A stretch of 41,774 nucleotides of DNA from JACZST01 sp964195155 (GTDB lineage: Bacteria; Actinomycetota; Acidimicrobiia; Spongiisociales; UBA5794): positions 1 to 41,774 of the forward strand of contig CAXMOP010000069.1 in assembly GCA_964195155.1 (NCBI GenBank), read 5' to 3'. This document shows positions 41,388 through 41,774 of this stretch, piece after piece; position 1 is the first letter of the stretch, and the number at the start of each line of letters is the position of its first letter. The notes beneath the pieces were generated by a model that ran no database searches, was not told where the DNA came from, and saw nothing but the letters and a program-made list of their open reading frames with translations. A program made the position numbers and the translations under genes.

Positions 41388-41774
41388 CTAGGGCCGAGCG
41401 GTTTGGCCATCACTGGGACGGCCGCTCCTCATGCGGAAGTCGCCACGGACCAGCAGGACGATGCCGAAGGTGATCGCCCACAGGATCGGCAACAGCCCGA
41501 ATCCGATCCAGATCGCCGGGCCATCCGTGGCCAGGGCAACTGCCACCGCCACCACCGCGAGGCCGATCGTCAGCCAGAAGACCCATCGCGGCACCCATCG
41601 CAACACGACGGCGGCCACGCCGAGCGCACTCATCCCGACGAGGAAACCGCCGAGGCCGAGTATCAGGAGAGCGGTCTGGCTGATCGGGGCAAGACCACTC
41701 GATCGATCCACTCCCTCGGCGACGGACAGCGAGCCATCGGCGACCTGCCGCGCCCACCACCACACGGGGAGCCC
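41388..41774 (-). CDS. Small membrane protein upstream of nuoA2 (possibly 5'-truncated by the window)
   Basis: From a GTG at 41765 the frame encodes 125 residues with three to four hydrophobic helices (about 28-53, 60-80 and 86-107) and a basic Ser/Arg-rich tail. The frame remains open to the window edge, so the real start may lie outside. I do not recognise the family. Position 14 bp before nuoA and the same strand suggest co-transcription with the 14-subunit operon. Confidence 0.55.
   Translation of the reverse strand, partial: GLPVWWWARQVADGSLSVAEGVDRSSGLAPISQTALLILGLGGFLVGMSALGVAAVVLRWVPRWVFWLTIGLAVVAVAVALATDGPAIWIGFGLLPILWAITFGIVLLVRGDFRMRSGRPSDGQTARP

Overview
The window looks like chromosomal DNA of a high-GC actinobacterium, probably an uncultivated lineage such as Acidimicrobiia. 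The class is an inference from the high GC, the frequent GTG/TTG starts, the leaderless-looking promoters and the Nuo gene style; no marker gene here proves it. No phage, plasmid or insertion-sequence gene is visible.

Layout. 1-266 holds no gene except a 22-base copy of a tRNA 3' end. 267-448 is a tRNA-Tyr/tRNA-Thr pair read leftward. 551-4941 (minus) carries htpX, a two-module HtrA-like lipoprotein and a MidA/NDUFAF7-type methyltransferase. 5062-15459 (minus) is a complete 11-subunit complex I operon, nuoA-B-C-D-H-I-J-K-L-M-N, without the NADH module nuoEFG. 15673-24526 (plus) is an island with an alkaline-phosphatase-superfamily hydrolase, a secreted protein with six PKD-like domains, and an iron(III)-type ABC transporter (fbpABC-like). 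24694-26043 (minus) is a polymer-forming (bactofilin-like) membrane protein. 26294-41373 (minus) is a second, complete 14-subunit complex I operon, nuoA to nuoN, preceded by a small membrane protein cut by the window edge.

How the genes work together. The 14-subunit operon encodes an ordinary NADH:quinone oxidoreductase. The 11-subunit operon encodes the hydrogenase-like connecting module and the proton-pumping arm only, so it must receive electrons from something other than NuoEFG (ferredoxin, F420H2 or another donor). Its NuoD departs from the canonical quinone site (Trp and Glu replace the usual Tyr and Asp) but keeps the Arg that NDUFAF7 methylates in mitochondria. A MidA/NDUFAF7 homologue lies directly downstream of this operon. 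NuoD of the 14-subunit operon has the opposite pattern: canonical Tyr and Asp, but Thr instead of the Arg.

The second striking feature is a system of intergenic repeats. Seven loci carry tandem heptamers of the form AGTCNNN. In five of them an AGTC array is followed by an inverted NNNGACT array. In both nuo operons and the gene directly downstream of each, every junction wider than 20 bp holds a heptamer array, a 45-bp hairpin repeat, a 99-bp repeat or a REP-like palindrome, and the remaining junctions overlap or are nearly so. Several of these junctions end in a hairpin covering the next gene's start codon or ribosome binding site. A different palindromic element lies in frame inside the methyltransferase gene.
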